Origin: Shinella sumterensis
GTDB lineage: Bacteria; Pseudomonadota; Alphaproteobacteria; Rhizobiales; Rhizobiaceae
Assembly: GCF_004514425.2 (NCBI RefSeq)
Contig: NZ_MYFN02000007.1
Span: 186,001 to 250,000, forward strand
DNA: 64,000 nt
Direction: 5' to 3'
The translations under genes and the position numbers were made by a program. Below are positions 46,341 to 56,067 of the stretch, in pieces. Each line of letters opens with the position of its first letter. Positions within the stretch are counted from its first letter, which is position 1. Under the pieces are notes generated by a model. That model had not been told where the DNA came from and did no database searches. It was given only the letters and a program-made list of their open reading frames with translations.

Positions 46341-47366
46341 ATGCGCGTTATCTTTTCCGAGGACCACAAGCTCAGGAACGCCCGCAGCGAACTTCACGGC
46401 GGCGAGCTGGTGGCGCCGTTCGAGGCGCCGTTCAGGGCGGAATGGATCCTCGCGGCCGTCAAGGACGGCGGTTTCACCGATATCGCCGCCCCTGACGACT
46501 ATGGTCTCGAAACCGCGCTGAAGGTGCATGACGCCGGCTACCTGTCCTTCCTCGAAACCGCCTGGGACCAGTGGAAGGCGGCCGGCTACCGGGGCGAGGC
46601 CATCGCAACTTCCTTCCCCGTGCGCCGCACCTCGCCGCGCATTCCCACCCAGATCGACGGCCTGCTCGGCTACTACTGCAACGCCGCCGAGACGGCGATC
46701 TCGCCGGGCACCTGGGAGGCGGCGCTTTCCTCCATGCGCACCGCGCTGACGGCCACCGATATCCTCGCCTCCGGCGCAAAGGCCGCCTTCGCGCTCTGCC
46801 GCCCGCCCGGCCACCATGCCGGCATCGATTCGTTCGGCGGCTACTGCTTCATCAACAATGCGGCCGTGGCCGCCCAGCGGCTGCTCGACAAGGGCGCGAA
46901 GAAGGTGGCCGTTCTCGATGTCGACTTCCACCACGGCAATGGCACGCAGGACATCTTCTACGAACGCGGCGACGTCTATTTCGCCTCGCTGCACGGCGAC
47001 CCGGCGGAAGCCTTCCCGCATTTCCTCGGCTATGCGGAGGAGACCGGAAAGGGCGCGGGCGAAGGCACCACGCAGAACTATCCGCTGCCGCCGGGCACGC
47101 CCTATGCCGTGTGGGAGCAGGCGCTGCACGACGCGCTGAAGCGCATTTCCGCCTTCGGCGCGGAGGCGATCGTGCTGTCGCTGGGCGTCGATACCTTCGA
47201 GAAGGACCCCATCTCCTTCTTCAAGCTCACGTCGCCGGATTACGTGACGATGGGCCGGGCGGTCGCCGCCAGCGGCGTGCCCGTCGTCACCATCATGGAA
47301 GGCGGTTACGGCGTGCCGGAAATCGGCCTCAACGTCGCCAACACGCTGAAGGGCATCGCCGGCTGA
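46341..47366 (+). CDS. Acetylpolyamine amidohydrolase / histone deacetylase family protein
   Basis: A 341-residue class II HDAC-like zinc amidohydrolase. Key motifs are RPPGHHAG with H158/H159, and DVDFHHGNGTQ with D193, D195 and H197. The length and the loop FPVRRTSPRIPTQIDGLLGYY match the bacterial acetylpolyamine amidohydrolase branch, which deacetylates polyamines or small acetylated molecules. It is not expected to act on histones. The ATG follows a GGGGAG site. A hairpin terminator lies beyond the stop. Confidence 0.93.
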   Translation: MRVIFSEDHKLRNARSELHGGELVAPFEAPFRAEWILAAVKDGGFTDIAAPDDYGLETALKVHDAGYLSFLETAWDQWKAAGYRGEAIATSFPVRRTSPRIPTQIDGLLGYYCNAAETAISPGTWEAALSSMRTALTATDILASGAKAAFALCRPPGHHAGIDSFGGYCFINNAAVAAQRLLDKGAKKVAVLDVDFHHGNGTQDIFYERGDVYFASLHGDPAEAFPHFLGYAEETGKGAGEGTTQNYPLPPGTPYAVWEQALHDALKRISAFGAEAIVLSLGVDTFEKDPISFFKLTSPDYVTMGRAVAASGVPVVTIMEGGYGVPEIGLNVANTLKGIAG

Positions 47367-47386
47367 CCGGCCGGCATTGGCTTAAA

Positions 47387-47409
47387 ACCGGCCCCGATGC
47401 GGGGCCGGT
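47387..47409. terminator. Hairpin terminator between deacetylase and GNAT genes
   Basis: ACCGGCCCC and GGGGCCGGT form a perfect 9-bp stem with loop GATGC. The AAAA before it gives a T-run for the minus-strand GNAT transcript, whose stop codon is at 47410. Confidence 0.82.
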
Positions 47410-47859
47410 CTATGTCTTCAGGCGGTAGCGCACATAGCCGTCGGCCGGGGCATAGCTGTCGTAGAGCCTGCGGGCGCGGGCATTGTCGCCGTTGGTGTGC
47501 CAGTAGATGCCGCGCCAGCCGTGGCGTTTCGCAAGTGCGATGAGATCGTCCACCAGCGCCCGGCCGATGCCCTTGCCGCGCACCGTCTCGTCGACATAGA
47601 GATCCTCGAGATAGCCTTCCGGCGCGATATCCCAGGTGCAGTCGTGATAGTGGTGGATGGCGAAGCCCACGGGCCGACCATCCTGCTCGGCAATGCGCAT
47701 GGTGACGCGCGAGGAGGGATCGAGGATGCGGGCCCAGGTGAAGGCCGTCACCTCCTCCGGCACGTCGGCCGCATAGAAGGTGAGGTAGCCGGCCCAGAGC
47801 GCCCGCCACGCCGCCTCGTCCCCCGCCACCGCGTCGCGGATCGCCACGACGGCGGTCAC
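47410..47859 (-). CDS. GNAT family N-acetyltransferase
   Basis: A 149-residue GNAT protein with [48 protein letters not shown] (the acetyl-CoA loop is V-R-G-K-G-I-G-R) and [18 protein letters not shown]. The substrate is unknown; similar proteins act on polyamines or small amines. The start overlaps the stop of the aldo-keto reductase by four bases (ATGA), so the two are translationally coupled. Confidence 0.92.
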   Translation of the reverse strand: MTAVVAIRDAVAGDEAAWRALWAGYLTFYAADVPEEVTAFTWARILDPSSRVTMRIAEQDGRPVGFAIHHYHDCTWDIAPEGYLEDLYVDETVRGKGIGRALVDDLIALAKRHGWRGIYWHTNGDNARARRLYDSYAPADGYVRYRLKT

Positions 47860-48806
47860 GCCCCTGCCCTGTCGAGCAGCGCGACCTGGTCGGCCGACAG
47901 CGAAAGCGATGCCGCCCGGGTGAGGCTCGCCAGCTGCGAAAGGCTGGTGGCGCTGGCAATCGGTGCGGTCACGGCCGGTTTCGCCATCAGCCAGGCGAGC
48001 GCGATTTCGGCGGGCTTCGCGCCGGTCTCGGCGGCCACCTGGTCGAGGGCGGCGAGGATGCGCTGGCCCTTGTCGTCGAGGTAACGCTGCACGGCCTCGC
48101 CGCGCGCCGTGCCTTCCGTGTCCGCCTTGCTGCGGTACTTGCCGGTCAGGAAGCCCGAGGCGAGGCTGAAATAGGTGATGACGCCGATATCCTCCTTGCG
48201 GCAGAGATCGGCGAGCGGGCCTTCGAAACCGTCGCGGTCGTAAAGATTGTATTCCGGCTGCAGCACCCCATAACGCGGCAGACCCGCCTTGTCGGCGGCG
48301 TCGAACGAGGCCTGCAGCTGGTTCGCATCGAGGTTGGAGGCGCCGAAGGCACGCACCTTGCCGGCGGCGACGAGGCTCGCATGCGCCTCCAGCGTTTCCT
48401 CATAGGGCGTCGCGTCGTCCGGCCAGTGCGAGAGATAGAGGTCGATATGGTCGGTCTGAAGGCGCTTCAGCGAGGCCTCGACTTCCTCGAGGATCCACGA
48501 CTTGCGCAGGTCGCGCCGGCCCTGGCCCATATCGGAGCCGACCTTGGTGATGATCACCACCTTGTCGCGCGCCACGCCCGTACGCTTCAGCCACTTGCCG
48601 ATGATCGTCTCGGACTCGCCGCCCTTGTTGCCCGGCACCCAGCTCGAATAGACGTCGGCCGTGTCGATGGCGTTGAAGCCGGCATCCGTGAAGGCGTCCA
48701 GGAGGTCGAACGAGGTCTTCTCGCCGGCCGTCCAGCCGAAGACATTGCCGCCGAAAACCAGCGGTGCGATGGACAGGCCGGTCTTGCCGAGGGGTCGAAA
48801 CTGCAT
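47856..48806 (-). CDS. Aldo/keto reductase family protein
   Basis: A 316-residue NADPH-linked oxidoreductase. [20 protein letters not shown] is the family start. [14 protein letters not shown] contains D and Y of the catalytic tetrad, KVGSDMG the lysine and LYLSHWPDD the histidine. [24 protein letters not shown] closes the NADPH site. The substrate is unknown, possibly aldehydes. A longer frame to 48935 is rejected in favour of the ATG at 48806. It leads the GNAT gene, and faces a Gfo/Idh/MocA oxidoreductase across a 144-bp divergent gap. Confidence 0.94.
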   Translation of the reverse strand: MQFRPLGKTGLSIAPLVFGGNVFGWTAGEKTSFDLLDAFTDAGFNAIDTADVYSSWVPGNKGGESETIIGKWLKRTGVARDKVVIITKVGSDMGQGRRDLRKSWILEEVEASLKRLQTDHIDLYLSHWPDDATPYEETLEAHASLVAAGKVRAFGASNLDANQLQASFDAADKAGLPRYGVLQPEYNLYDRDGFEGPLADLCRKEDIGVITYFSLASGFLTGKYRSKADTEGTARGEAVQRYLDDKGQRILAALDQVAAETGAKPAEIALAWLMAKPAVTAPIASATSLSQLASLTRAASLSLSADQVALLDRAGA

Positions 48807-48950
48807 GGGATCCTCCAGGGTTCGTGCGCAAATCGCTGCGCCGAACATAGGACGCCGCGCGGGGCTTTGCACGCGGGGCGGCGGATTTTTCCGAACTTGC
48901 AGGCGGACGGCGGCGCGACTAGTCTCTCGCCGCAATCAGGGAGTGACATC

Positions 48951-49937
48951 ATGCTGCGTTTCGGAATCCTCTCGACGGCCAAGATTGGCCGCGAACTCGT
49001 CGTGCCCGCCATCCAGGACGCGGAGAACTGCGTCGTCACCGCCATCGCGAGCCGCGACCTTTCCAAGGCCCGCGCCATGGCCGACCGCTTCTCCGTGCCG
49101 CATGCCTTCGGCTCCTACGAGGAGATGCTGGCCTCCGACACGATCGACGCCGTCTATATCCCTCTGCCGACCGCGCAGCATGTCGAGTGGTCGATCAAGG
49201 CGGCGGATGCCGGCAAGCATGTGCTGTGCGAAAAGCCGATCGCGCTTCACGCCGGCGAGATCGACGCGCTGATCGCCGCGCGCGACCGCAACAAGGTGCT
49301 GATCTCCGAAGCCTACATGGTCACCTACAGCCCGGTCTGGCGCAAGGTGCGCGCGCTCTTGTCGGAAGGCGCCATCGGCCGCCTGCGCCATGTCCAGGGC
49401 GCCTTCACCTATTTCAACCGCGATCCCGGCAACATGCGCAACGTGCCGGCACTCGGCGGCGGCGGCCTGCCCGATATCGGCGTCTATCCGACGATCACCA
49501 CCCGCTTCGTCACCGGCAAGGAGCCGGTCCGCGTGCAGGCCACCACCGACCGCGACCCGGAATTCGGCACGGACATCTATTCGAGCGTGCGCGCCGATTT
49601 CGGCGATTTCGAACTGTCCTTCTACGTCTCCACCCAGCTCGCCCAGCGCCAGGTCATGGTGTTCCACGGCGACAAGGGTTTCATCGAGGTCAAATCGCCG
49701 TTCAACGCCGACCGCTACGGCGCCGAGGAGCTGGAACTGACCAACCAGAATCACGCCGAAAGCCAGATCTTCCGCTTCCAGGATGCCCGCCAGTACCGCC
49801 GCGAGGTCGAGGCCTTCAGCAAGGCGGCGCGCGGCGAAAACGAGGAGATCGTGCCGCTGGAAAGCTCGGTCAACAACCAGAAGCTCATCGACGCCATCTA
49901 CCGCGCCAGCGAAAAGGACGGCTGGGAGGCGGTCTGA
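48951..49937 (+). CDS. Gfo/Idh/MocA family oxidoreductase
   Basis: A 328-residue NAD(P)-dependent dehydrogenase. The N-terminal Rossmann domain has [19 protein letters not shown] and the family signature [16 protein letters not shown]. The C-terminal dimer domain contains [26 protein letters not shown], which holds catalytic-type D and H/Y residues. Substrates of this family are sugars or cyclitols. AATCAGGGAG precedes the ATG. A bidirectional terminator follows the stop. Confidence 0.93.
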   Translation: MLRFGILSTAKIGRELVVPAIQDAENCVVTAIASRDLSKARAMADRFSVPHAFGSYEEMLASDTIDAVYIPLPTAQHVEWSIKAADAGKHVLCEKPIALHAGEIDALIAARDRNKVLISEAYMVTYSPVWRKVRALLSEGAIGRLRHVQGAFTYFNRDPGNMRNVPALGGGGLPDIGVYPTITTRFVTGKEPVRVQATTDRDPEFGTDIYSSVRADFGDFELSFYVSTQLAQRQVMVFHGDKGFIEVKSPFNADRYGAEELELTNQNHAESQIFRFQDARQYRREVEAFSKAARGENEEIVPLESSVNNQKLIDAIYRASEKDGWEAV

Positions 49938-49996
49938 CCCGCCCGCCCCGCCATCAAGGGAAGGCGCCGCAAGGCCAGGCGGGATCGAAACGGCAT

Positions 49997-50025
49997 AAAA
50001 AAGGGAGGCATCGCCTCCCTTTTTC
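49997..50025. terminator. Bidirectional terminator between Gfo/Idh and lepA
   Basis: AAAAAGGGAGGC-ATC-GCCTCCCTTTTT is a perfect stem with A-runs and T-runs on both sides, serving both convergent genes. Confidence 0.93.
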
Positions 50026-50028
50026 GTT

Positions 50029-51852
50029 CTACTCGTCGCCCATCTTCAGGGCAGCGATGAAGGCTTCCTGGGGGATCTCCACCTTGCCGAACTGGCGCAT
50101 GCGCTTCTTGCCGGCCTTCTGCTTGTCGAGCAGCTTGCGCTTGCGGGTGGCGTCGCCGCCGTAGCACTTGGCGGTCACGTCCTTGCGCAGCGCCGAGATG
50201 GTCTCGCGGGCGATCACGTTGCCGCCGATGGCGGCCTGGATCGGGATCTTGAACATGTGCTTGGGGATCAGCTCCTTGAGCTTCTCGCACATGTCGCGGC
50301 CGCGCTTTTCGGCGGCCATGCGGTGCACCATCATCGAGAGCGCATCGACCGGCTCGCCGTTGACGAGGATCGACATCTTCACCAGATGGCCTTCCTTGTG
50401 GTCGGTGATCTGGTAGTCGAAGGAGGCGTAGCCCTTGGAGATCGACTTCAGGCGGTCGTAGAAGTCGAAGACGACTTCGTTGAGCGGCAGGTCGTAGGTC
50501 AGCATGGCGCGCGTGCCGACATAGGTCAGCTCGATCTGGATGCCGCGGCGGTCCTGGCAGAGCTTCAGGATGCCGCCGAGATAATCGTCGGGTGTGAGGA
50601 TCGTGGCGCGGATCCACGGCTCGTGGATCTCCGAAATCTTCACGACGTCGGGCATATCGGCCGGGTTGTGCAGCTCGCGCATCGTGCCGTCGGTCATGTA
50701 GAGCTGGTAGACGACCGAAGGCGCCGTCGCGATCAGGTCGAGGTCGAACTCGCGCTCCAGGCGCTCCTGGATGATTTCGAGGTGAAGCAGGCCGAGGAAG
50801 CCGCAGCGGAAGCCGAAGCCCAGCGCCGCCGACGATTCCATCTCGAAGGAGAAGGAGGCGTCGTTGAGGCGCAGCTTGCCCATCGCCGAGCGCAGGTCCT
50901 CGAAATCGGCCGCATCGACCGGGAAGAGGCCACAGAACACCACCGGCTGGGCCGGCTTGAAGCCCGGCAGGGCCTTGGCCGTCGGGCGCTTGTCCTCGGT
51001 GATCGTGTCGCCGACGCGCGTATCGGCCACTTCCTTGATGGAGGCGGTGATGAAGCCGATCTCGCCCGGGCCGAGGCTGTCCATCGCCACCATCTTGGGC
51101 GTGAGCACGCCGACGCGCTCGACGGTGTATTTCGCATCCGTGCCCATCATGCGGATGGTCTGGCCCTTGGTCAGCCGGCCCTCGATGACGCGCACGAGAA
51201 CCATGACGCCGAGATAGGTGTCGTACCAGCTGTCGACCAGGAGCGCCTTCAGGGGCGCCTTGTCGCCGCCCTCGCTCTTGGGCGCGGGCAGGCGCTTGAC
51301 GATGGCTTCCAGCACGTCGGGAATGCCGAGGCCCGTCTTGGCCGAGATCAGCACGGCCTCCGACGCGTCGATGCCGATGACTTCCTCGATCTGTTCCTTG
51401 ATACGCTCGGGCTCGGCGGCCGGCAGGTCGATCTTGTTGAGCACGGTCACGAGCTCGTGGTTGTTGTCGATCGCCTGGTAGACATTGGCGAGCGTCTGGG
51501 CTTCCACGCCCTGCGAGGCGTCGACGACCAGCAGCGAGCCCTCGCAGGCCGACAGCGAGCGAGAGACTTCGTAGGCGAAGTCGACGTGGCCGGGCGTGTC
51601 GATGAGGTTCAGGACATAGGTCTCGCCGTCATTGGCCTTGTAGTGCAGGCGCACGGTCTGGGCCTTGATGGTGATGCCGCGCTCGCGCTCGATATCCATG
51701 TTGTCGAGGACCTGCTCCGACATCTCGCGTTCGGCAAGGCCGCCGGTCGACTGGATCAGCCGGTCGGCGAGGGTCGACTTGCCGTGGTCGATATGGGCCA
51801 CGATCGAGAAGTTGCGGATATGGTCGAGGGGCGTGGAGGAATTGGTGCTCAT
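50029..51852 (-). CDS. lepA: Elongation factor 4 (LepA)
   Basis: A ribosome-associated GTPase that assists translation and ribosome assembly. It has 607 residues. The GTPase P-loop is AHIDHGKST, followed by [28 protein letters not shown] and NKIDLP. The C-terminal LepA-specific domain ends [21 protein letters not shown]. The frame is open upstream to 51963; [16 protein letters not shown] at 51852 matches the family start. It is preceded on the same strand by an MFS gene, from which it is separated by 70 bp. Confidence 0.97.
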   Translation of the reverse strand: MSTNSSTPLDHIRNFSIVAHIDHGKSTLADRLIQSTGGLAEREMSEQVLDNMDIERERGITIKAQTVRLHYKANDGETYVLNLIDTPGHVDFAYEVSRSLSACEGSLLVVDASQGVEAQTLANVYQAIDNNHELVTVLNKIDLPAAEPERIKEQIEEVIGIDASEAVLISAKTGLGIPDVLEAIVKRLPAPKSEGGDKAPLKALLVDSWYDTYLGVMVLVRVIEGRLTKGQTIRMMGTDAKYTVERVGVLTPKMVAMDSLGPGEIGFITASIKEVADTRVGDTITEDKRPTAKALPGFKPAQPVVFCGLFPVDAADFEDLRSAMGKLRLNDASFSFEMESSAALGFGFRCGFLGLLHLEIIQERLEREFDLDLIATAPSVVYQLYMTDGTMRELHNPADMPDVVKISEIHEPWIRATILTPDDYLGGILKLCQDRRGIQIELTYVGTRAMLTYDLPLNEVVFDFYDRLKSISKGYASFDYQITDHKEGHLVKMSILVNGEPVDALSMMVHRMAAEKRGRDMCEKLKELIPKHMFKIPIQAAIGGNVIARETISALRKDVTAKCYGGDATRKRKLLDKQKAGKKRMRQFGKVEIPQEAFIAALKMGDE

Positions 51853-51922
51853 GCGCGCCATATAGCAGCGCGCACGGATGGCGAAAAGCGGTAAATGAAG
51901 GGTTTCCGAACGGCAAGCGCCG

Positions 51923-53173
51923 CTATTCCGGGGCTTTGTCGCCTTCCACCAGCGCGCCGGCATTGGGCACCTGCGCGCTTCTGATCTCGAAACCCTCGCG
52001 CGCCTGCGGCGGCACGGTCTCGCGCAGCCGCAGGCGCTGCGCCACGAAGGCGATATAGGCGAGCGCGACGGCGATCACCGCATAGATGAAGGTCTGCGGC
52101 CCGAAGCTCGGCGTGAGCGCGGTCACGGCGAGCGGAACGAGCGTCGCGGAGACCGACCAGGCCACCAGCAGCGTGGAGGCGAGCGGCACGAAATCGTCGG
52201 GGTCCGTGCGGTCGTTGGCGTGGGCGTTTGCGATGGAATAGACGCTCTCCACCGCCCCCGCCCACAGCGCGAAGACCAGCATCAGCACGAAAAGCGCCTG
52301 GAAGGACACGAACAGCGCGGCGACGGCCGCCCCCGTGATGAGCAGGCAGGTGACGATCAGCACGACGCGGCGGTCGATGCGGTCCGAAAGCGTGCCGAGC
52401 GGATATTGCACGAAGATGAGGCCGAACTGCATGACGAGCATGAGCAGCGCCACGTCCTGCTGCCCGACCTTGTTGGTCGCGGCATAGATCGGCGTAAAGC
52501 CCTGCACGACCATGGAGAGCCCGCCGGCGGCGAGAACGCCGATCAGCGCGACGGGCGAATTGCGCCAGGCCATGGCGAAATCGACGCTGACGCGGGCGGG
52601 GGCCGGCGGTGTCGGCAGGCGGGTCAGGCCGATCGGCAGGATGGCGAGCGTGGTGACGAAGATGGTGAAGAGCGGCGCGAGATTGCCATCGGCCGGCATG
52701 CGGCCGAACAGCCAGGCTCCCACACCGAGCCCCAGCACATAGGCCATGTAGAAAAACGACATGGCCTTGCCGCGCCAGCGGTTGTCGGCCGCGTGGTTCA
52801 GCCAGCTCTGGGCGATGATGAAATTGGCATTGCCCGCCACGCCGTAGATGCCGCGCGCCACGATCCACAGGATGGGATGGACGCCGAGCGCGATGAGGAA
52901 GGCGGCGATGAGCACCAGCGCCATGGAACAGGAAAAGGCCCGCGCATGGCCGACGCGGCGAATGACGGGCCCGGCCAGGATGCAGCCGAGCAGGCCGCCG
53001 AAGGCGATTGCCGTGACGGCGGCGCCCGGCGTCCAGGACGGTGCGTCGGCGCGCGACAGCACATAGGGCACATAGGCGAGCATGATGCCGTTGCCGATCG
53101 CGACGAGCGTCATCGAGACGACGATGGCCGTGATGGAAAAGAGCGACGATGCCCGCTGTGTCCCGTCCGTCAT
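51923..53173 (-). CDS. MFS transporter
   Basis: A 416-residue major facilitator with twelve hydrophobic helices and the typical arginine-rich loops after helices two and eight ([24 protein letters not shown]). The substrate is unknown. It resembles YcaD-type or bacterial sugar/drug MFS members. GAGGGG lies ahead of the ATG at 53173. It lies divergent to a helix-turn-helix/cupin regulator that may control it (inference). Confidence 0.92.
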   Translation of the reverse strand: MTDGTQRASSLFSITAIVVSMTLVAIGNGIMLAYVPYVLSRADAPSWTPGAAVTAIAFGGLLGCILAGPVIRRVGHARAFSCSMALVLIAAFLIALGVHPILWIVARGIYGVAGNANFIIAQSWLNHAADNRWRGKAMSFFYMAYVLGLGVGAWLFGRMPADGNLAPLFTIFVTTLAILPIGLTRLPTPPAPARVSVDFAMAWRNSPVALIGVLAAGGLSMVVQGFTPIYAATNKVGQQDVALLMLVMQFGLIFVQYPLGTLSDRIDRRVVLIVTCLLITGAAVAALFVSFQALFVLMLVFALWAGAVESVYSIANAHANDRTDPDDFVPLASTLLVAWSVSATLVPLAVTALTPSFGPQTFIYAVIAVALAYIAFVAQRLRLRETVPPQAREGFEIRSAQVPNAGALVEGDKAPE

Positions 53174-53305
53174 ATGCGCCGCCCCTCCATTGCCCTCAAG
53201 GCAACTTAGCGCCGCTGATCATGTCGCATTGTCGCCTTAGCGCCATGGCGGAGAATTATTTCGGGATGGGTTGATGCTGGTTGACTCCATTATGCGGGAA
53301 GATTA

Positions 53306-53321
53306 TTCCATGATAATGGAA
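53306..53321. promoter_or_regulatory. Palindrome at the start of the XRE/cupin gene
   Basis: TTCCAT-GATA-ATGGAA, a perfect 6-bp inverted repeat with a 4-base spacer, covers both candidate ATG codons (53310 and 53316). It is a plausible autoregulatory site, and may also control the divergent MFS gene. Confidence 0.55.
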
Positions 53322-53894
53322 AACGGAAACGATCCCCTGGAAAGCGCCATCGGCGAGCGGCTGCGGCTGCTGCGCGGCGCGCGCGCCATGACGCTGGACG
53401 ATCTCGCCGGCGCCTCGGGCGTCAGCCGGGCGATGATCTCGCGCATCGAGCGCGGCGAGGCGAGCCCGACGGCGCAGCTTCTGTCACGGCTGTGCGCCGC
53501 GCTCGATCTGACGCTTTCGGCCTTCTTCGCCTTTTCCGAAGGCACGGACGATCCCGTCTCGCGGCACGAGGCTCAGACGGTCTGGCGCGATCCCGAGACG
53601 GGCTATCAGCGCCGCGCCGTCTCGCCGCAAGGCACCCCGTCGCGCGTCGAGGTCATCGACGTGACGTTTCCCGCCGGCGCGCGCATCGCCTATCCGCCGG
53701 AAACGGCCAAGGCCGGCATGACGCAGCATGTCTGGCTGTTTTCCGGCAGCCTGCGCATGACGGTCGGCGACGCCGTGCATGATCTTCGCCCCGGCGATTG
53801 CCTCTACATGAGCATCACCGAGGGCCATGTCTTCGAAAATCCCGGCGACACGCCGGCCCATTACGCCGTGGTGCTGGACCGCGGCCGATCTTGA
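53310..53894 (+). CDS. XRE family regulator with cupin domain
   Basis: A 194-residue regulator. The HTH covers residues about 10-65 (IGERLRLLRGARAMTLDDLA, GVSRAMISRIERGEASPTAQLL). A C-terminal cupin barrel holds TFPAGARIAYPPE, MTQHVWLFSGSLRMT and LRPGDCLYMSI. Ligand and targets are unknown. Four in-frame ATGs (53274, 53292, 53310, 53316) make the start uncertain; GGGAAG fits 53310 best. The first genes nearby are the divergent MFS transporter and a GNAT seven bases after its stop. Confidence 0.85.
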   Translation: MIMENGNDPLESAIGERLRLLRGARAMTLDDLAGASGVSRAMISRIERGEASPTAQLLSRLCAALDLTLSAFFAFSEGTDDPVSRHEAQTVWRDPETGYQRRAVSPQGTPSRVEVIDVTFPAGARIAYPPETAKAGMTQHVWLFSGSLRMTVGDAVHDLRPGDCLYMSITEGHVFENPGDTPAHYAVVLDRGRS

Positions 53895-53901
53895 GGAACC
53901 G

Positions 53902-54429
53902 ATGAGCGATATCAGAAGGCTCGATCCCGCCGAAGCGCAAGCCCGAATCGGCGAACTCTGCGATGTCCTGGCCGATTGCGTGACGGGCGGCGCCTCCGTC
54001 GGCTTCATGGCGCCCTATGGGCCCGCCGATGCCGCGCCGTTCTGGCAGGGCGTGATCGCGGCGGTCGCCGAGCAGGCGACGCTGCTTTTCGTGGCGGAAC
54101 GCGACGGCCGCATCGTCGGCACGGTGCAGGTCGGTATCCGCCAGATGCCGAACCAGCCGCACCGGGCGGATGTGAAGAAGCTGCTGGTGCTGGAAAGCGA
54201 ACGCGGCCGCGGGCTTGCCCGTGCGCTGATGACGGCGGCGGAGGCCGAAGCCGCGCAATACGGCAAGACGGTTCTGGTGCTCGACACCGCGACCGGCAGC
54301 CCCGCCGAGACGGTCTACGAGCGCCTCGGCTGGCAGCGCGCCGGCGTCATTCCCGACTACGCGCTCTATCCCGACGGCCGCTACTGCGCGACGACGTTCT
54401 TCTACAAGCGCATCGGGGCAACGGCGTAG
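53902..54429 (+). CDS. GNAT family N-acetyltransferase
   Basis: A 175-residue acetyltransferase. The acetyl-CoA loop is VLESERGRGLARALMTAAEAEA, following LFVAERDGRIVGTVQV. LDTATGSPAETVYERLGWQRAGVIPDYALYP is the C-terminal GNAT block, typical of rimI-like or tabtoxin-resistance-type members. The substrate is not known. It starts seven bases after the XRE/cupin stop, with a TTGAGGAACC ribosome site, so it is in one operon with the regulator. Confidence 0.92.
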   Translation: MSDIRRLDPAEAQARIGELCDVLADCVTGGASVGFMAPYGPADAAPFWQGVIAAVAEQATLLFVAERDGRIVGTVQVGIRQMPNQPHRADVKKLLVLESERGRGLARALMTAAEAEAAQYGKTVLVLDTATGSPAETVYERLGWQRAGVIPDYALYPDGRYCATTFFYKRIGATA

Positions 54430-54490
54430 CTCTTGGGGTCGAGAACGGGAACAGCAAATAAATTAGCCGGCTAACGAAGAGCCTGACGGC

Positions 54491-54519
54491 GGATCCTCGG
54501 GTCTAGCCCGAGGATGACG
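54491..54519 (+). repeat. Palindromic repeat, copy A
   Basis: GATCCTCGGG-TCTA-GCCCGAGGAT with flanking bases; the CCTCGGG/CCCGAGG arms make a hairpin. An inverted copy lies at 54682-54710. Confidence 0.75.
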
Positions 54520-54681
54520 GAGGGGAGGTGCTGATTACCCGTCGATGCTATGTGCTGCGGCAAGCGGCTGCGTTGCTTTGAACTTGCCCTTCTCTTCCGC
54601 CATGGAAGGGAGATGTCGATTTCCCGCTCGTGTAACGGTACGGCAGACGGTGCGCTGCTTTTCCCTCGACTTCTCTTCTGG

Positions 54682-54710
54682 CGTCATCCTCGGGCTTGAC
54701 CCGAGGACCC
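54682..54710 (-). repeat. Palindromic repeat, copy B
   Basis: The inverted counterpart of copy A: GTCATCCTCGGG then CTTGA then CCCGAGGACCC. The shared core CATCCTCGGG differs in the loop. Repeats of this type are common around alphaproteobacterial genes (from memory). Confidence 0.75.
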
Positions 54711-55253
54711 ACAGCCGCATGCGCCGCCGTCCTCGCCGCCCCTCATCCGGGGACGTAAACCCTTCGCATCCTCTGATTTCCCTGCAAAATCCCGCGCCGA
54801 TTTCCCCACCTTCCTCAACCATGCCTACAATCCTCCCATCCCGCCCTCGGATACACCGCAAGGCGTTGCGGCGAGGCGGGGTCGGCGCGGGGCTTGGGGG
54901 GATGACGCGAAACCTCATGCACCGGGCCTGCGGAAAATGGTCTCCCTCCGGCGACACGGGGGAAATGGCGGGATGTCGGACCGATCCTGTCGTTTCAGCC
55001 CCGAACGGCGCGCCGGGCGTGCCTGTGCGGCACACAAGGGGATCGGGATTGGCGGATGCGTCGGCATCGTCCGCCGGCATGGAGAAAGGCCGGGAGGTGG
55101 AGACACCTTCCACGGAGCGCCAAGGCGTGCGCGACGGTTGTCAAACGGCACTGGCCATTCCGGAAACCGGCGAAGGACACCGCCTTTTCGATCCTTGCAG
55201 AGAGACCGGAGTCGCGGGCAAAAACCGCCGAACGGGGCGCCGGAAGGTGTCAC

Positions 55254-56027
55254 CTATTCATTCTCAGTCGAGGCAGCTTCCGGCGCCCCGTCCGAATGCT
55301 CTTTGAAACCACGGGCGAAACCGCCGCGGCGCTGTCCGGCCAGCAGCGCGTCGTCCAGGCGGCCGTTCTCGGCAAAGATCGACAGGCCCTCCGGCGGCTC
55401 GACGCCCGCCACCAGCCGGGGGCAGGTTTGCACCGCGCCGAGCACCGTCGTCACGGGAATGACGCCCGCCCAGACCGGCAGGGCGAAATCCGCCTCGTCG
55501 TCGCCCACGCCCTTGGCGCGCACCTTGGCGGCCGCCTCCTCGATCTCCATGGCGATGATCGTCGTGGCCTTGGCCTCCTGCTGCGTGATCGGGCGCAGAA
55601 GCGCGCTGCGTCCGGGATAGAAGCGGTCCACCACGTCGCGCATCGCCTCGATCTTCTCGTCGGCATCCTCGACGAGGCGGGCCGTGCCGAAGCACATGGC
55701 GGAGCGGTAGTTGGCCGAATGGTTGAAACCGGAGCGGGCGAGCACGAGGCCATCGAGATGGGCGACCGTCAGGCAGGCCGGCGTGCCGGCCTTCAGGTGG
55801 CGCAGCATGCGGCTTGCCGACGAGCCGTGCCAGTAGAGCGTGTCTTGCCTGCGCCAGAACAGCGTGGGCGTGGCATAGGGCTGGCCGTCGATGACATAGG
55901 CGACGTGACAGAGCATCGCCGCATCGAGAACGGCATGCACGGCGGCGCGGTCATAGCTGGCGCGCTCATGCATGCGCTTGACGCGGTTGCGCGGGGTGAC
56001 GGGATAGGCGGCGGTATCGGCGGTCAT
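55254..56027 (-). CDS. Pyridoxamine 5'-phosphate oxidase-fold protein
   Basis: A 257-residue flavin-binding split-barrel protein of the PNPOx family, of the nitroimidazole-resistance type: MLCHVAYVIDGQPYATPTLFWRR, LYWHGSSASRMLRHLKAGTPACLTVAHLDGLVLARSGFNHSANYRS in pieces, and WAGVIPVTTVLG. It may bind FMN or F420-like cofactors; the substrate is unknown. The ATG at 56027 gives a good N-terminus (TPRNRVKRMHERASYD). It is divergent from a MocR regulator starting 41 bp away, so it is probably that regulator's target. Confidence 0.9.
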   Translation of the reverse strand: MTADTAAYPVTPRNRVKRMHERASYDRAAVHAVLDAAMLCHVAYVIDGQPYATPTLFWRRQDTLYWHGSSASRMLRHLKAGTPACLTVAHLDGLVLARSGFNHSANYRSAMCFGTARLVEDADEKIEAMRDVVDRFYPGRSALLRPITQQEAKATTIIAMEIEEAAAKVRAKGVGDDEADFALPVWAGVIPVTTVLGAVQTCPRLVAGVEPPEGLSIFAENGRLDDALLAGQRRGGFARGFKEHSDGAPEAASTENE

Positions 56028-56067
56028 GCGAGCTTGCCTTTCGAAAACGATGCCGCCATGGTGCGCC

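Larger units (their letters stand above)
54430..55253. other. 824-bp non-coding stretch with palindromic repeats
   Basis: No frame here looks like a gene. Open frames on both strands are arginine- and proline-rich and lack family motifs. The stretch contains two inverted copies of a palindromic repeat and other scattered GC-rich hairpins, including CCTCATCCGGGG near 54740. It may be an accumulation of decayed repeats. Confidence 0.7.

Noticed and set aside
54915-55253. Open frames in the 824-bp gap
   Set aside because: Arginine- and proline-rich translations with palindromic repeat content and no ribosome sites; non-coding is more likely.
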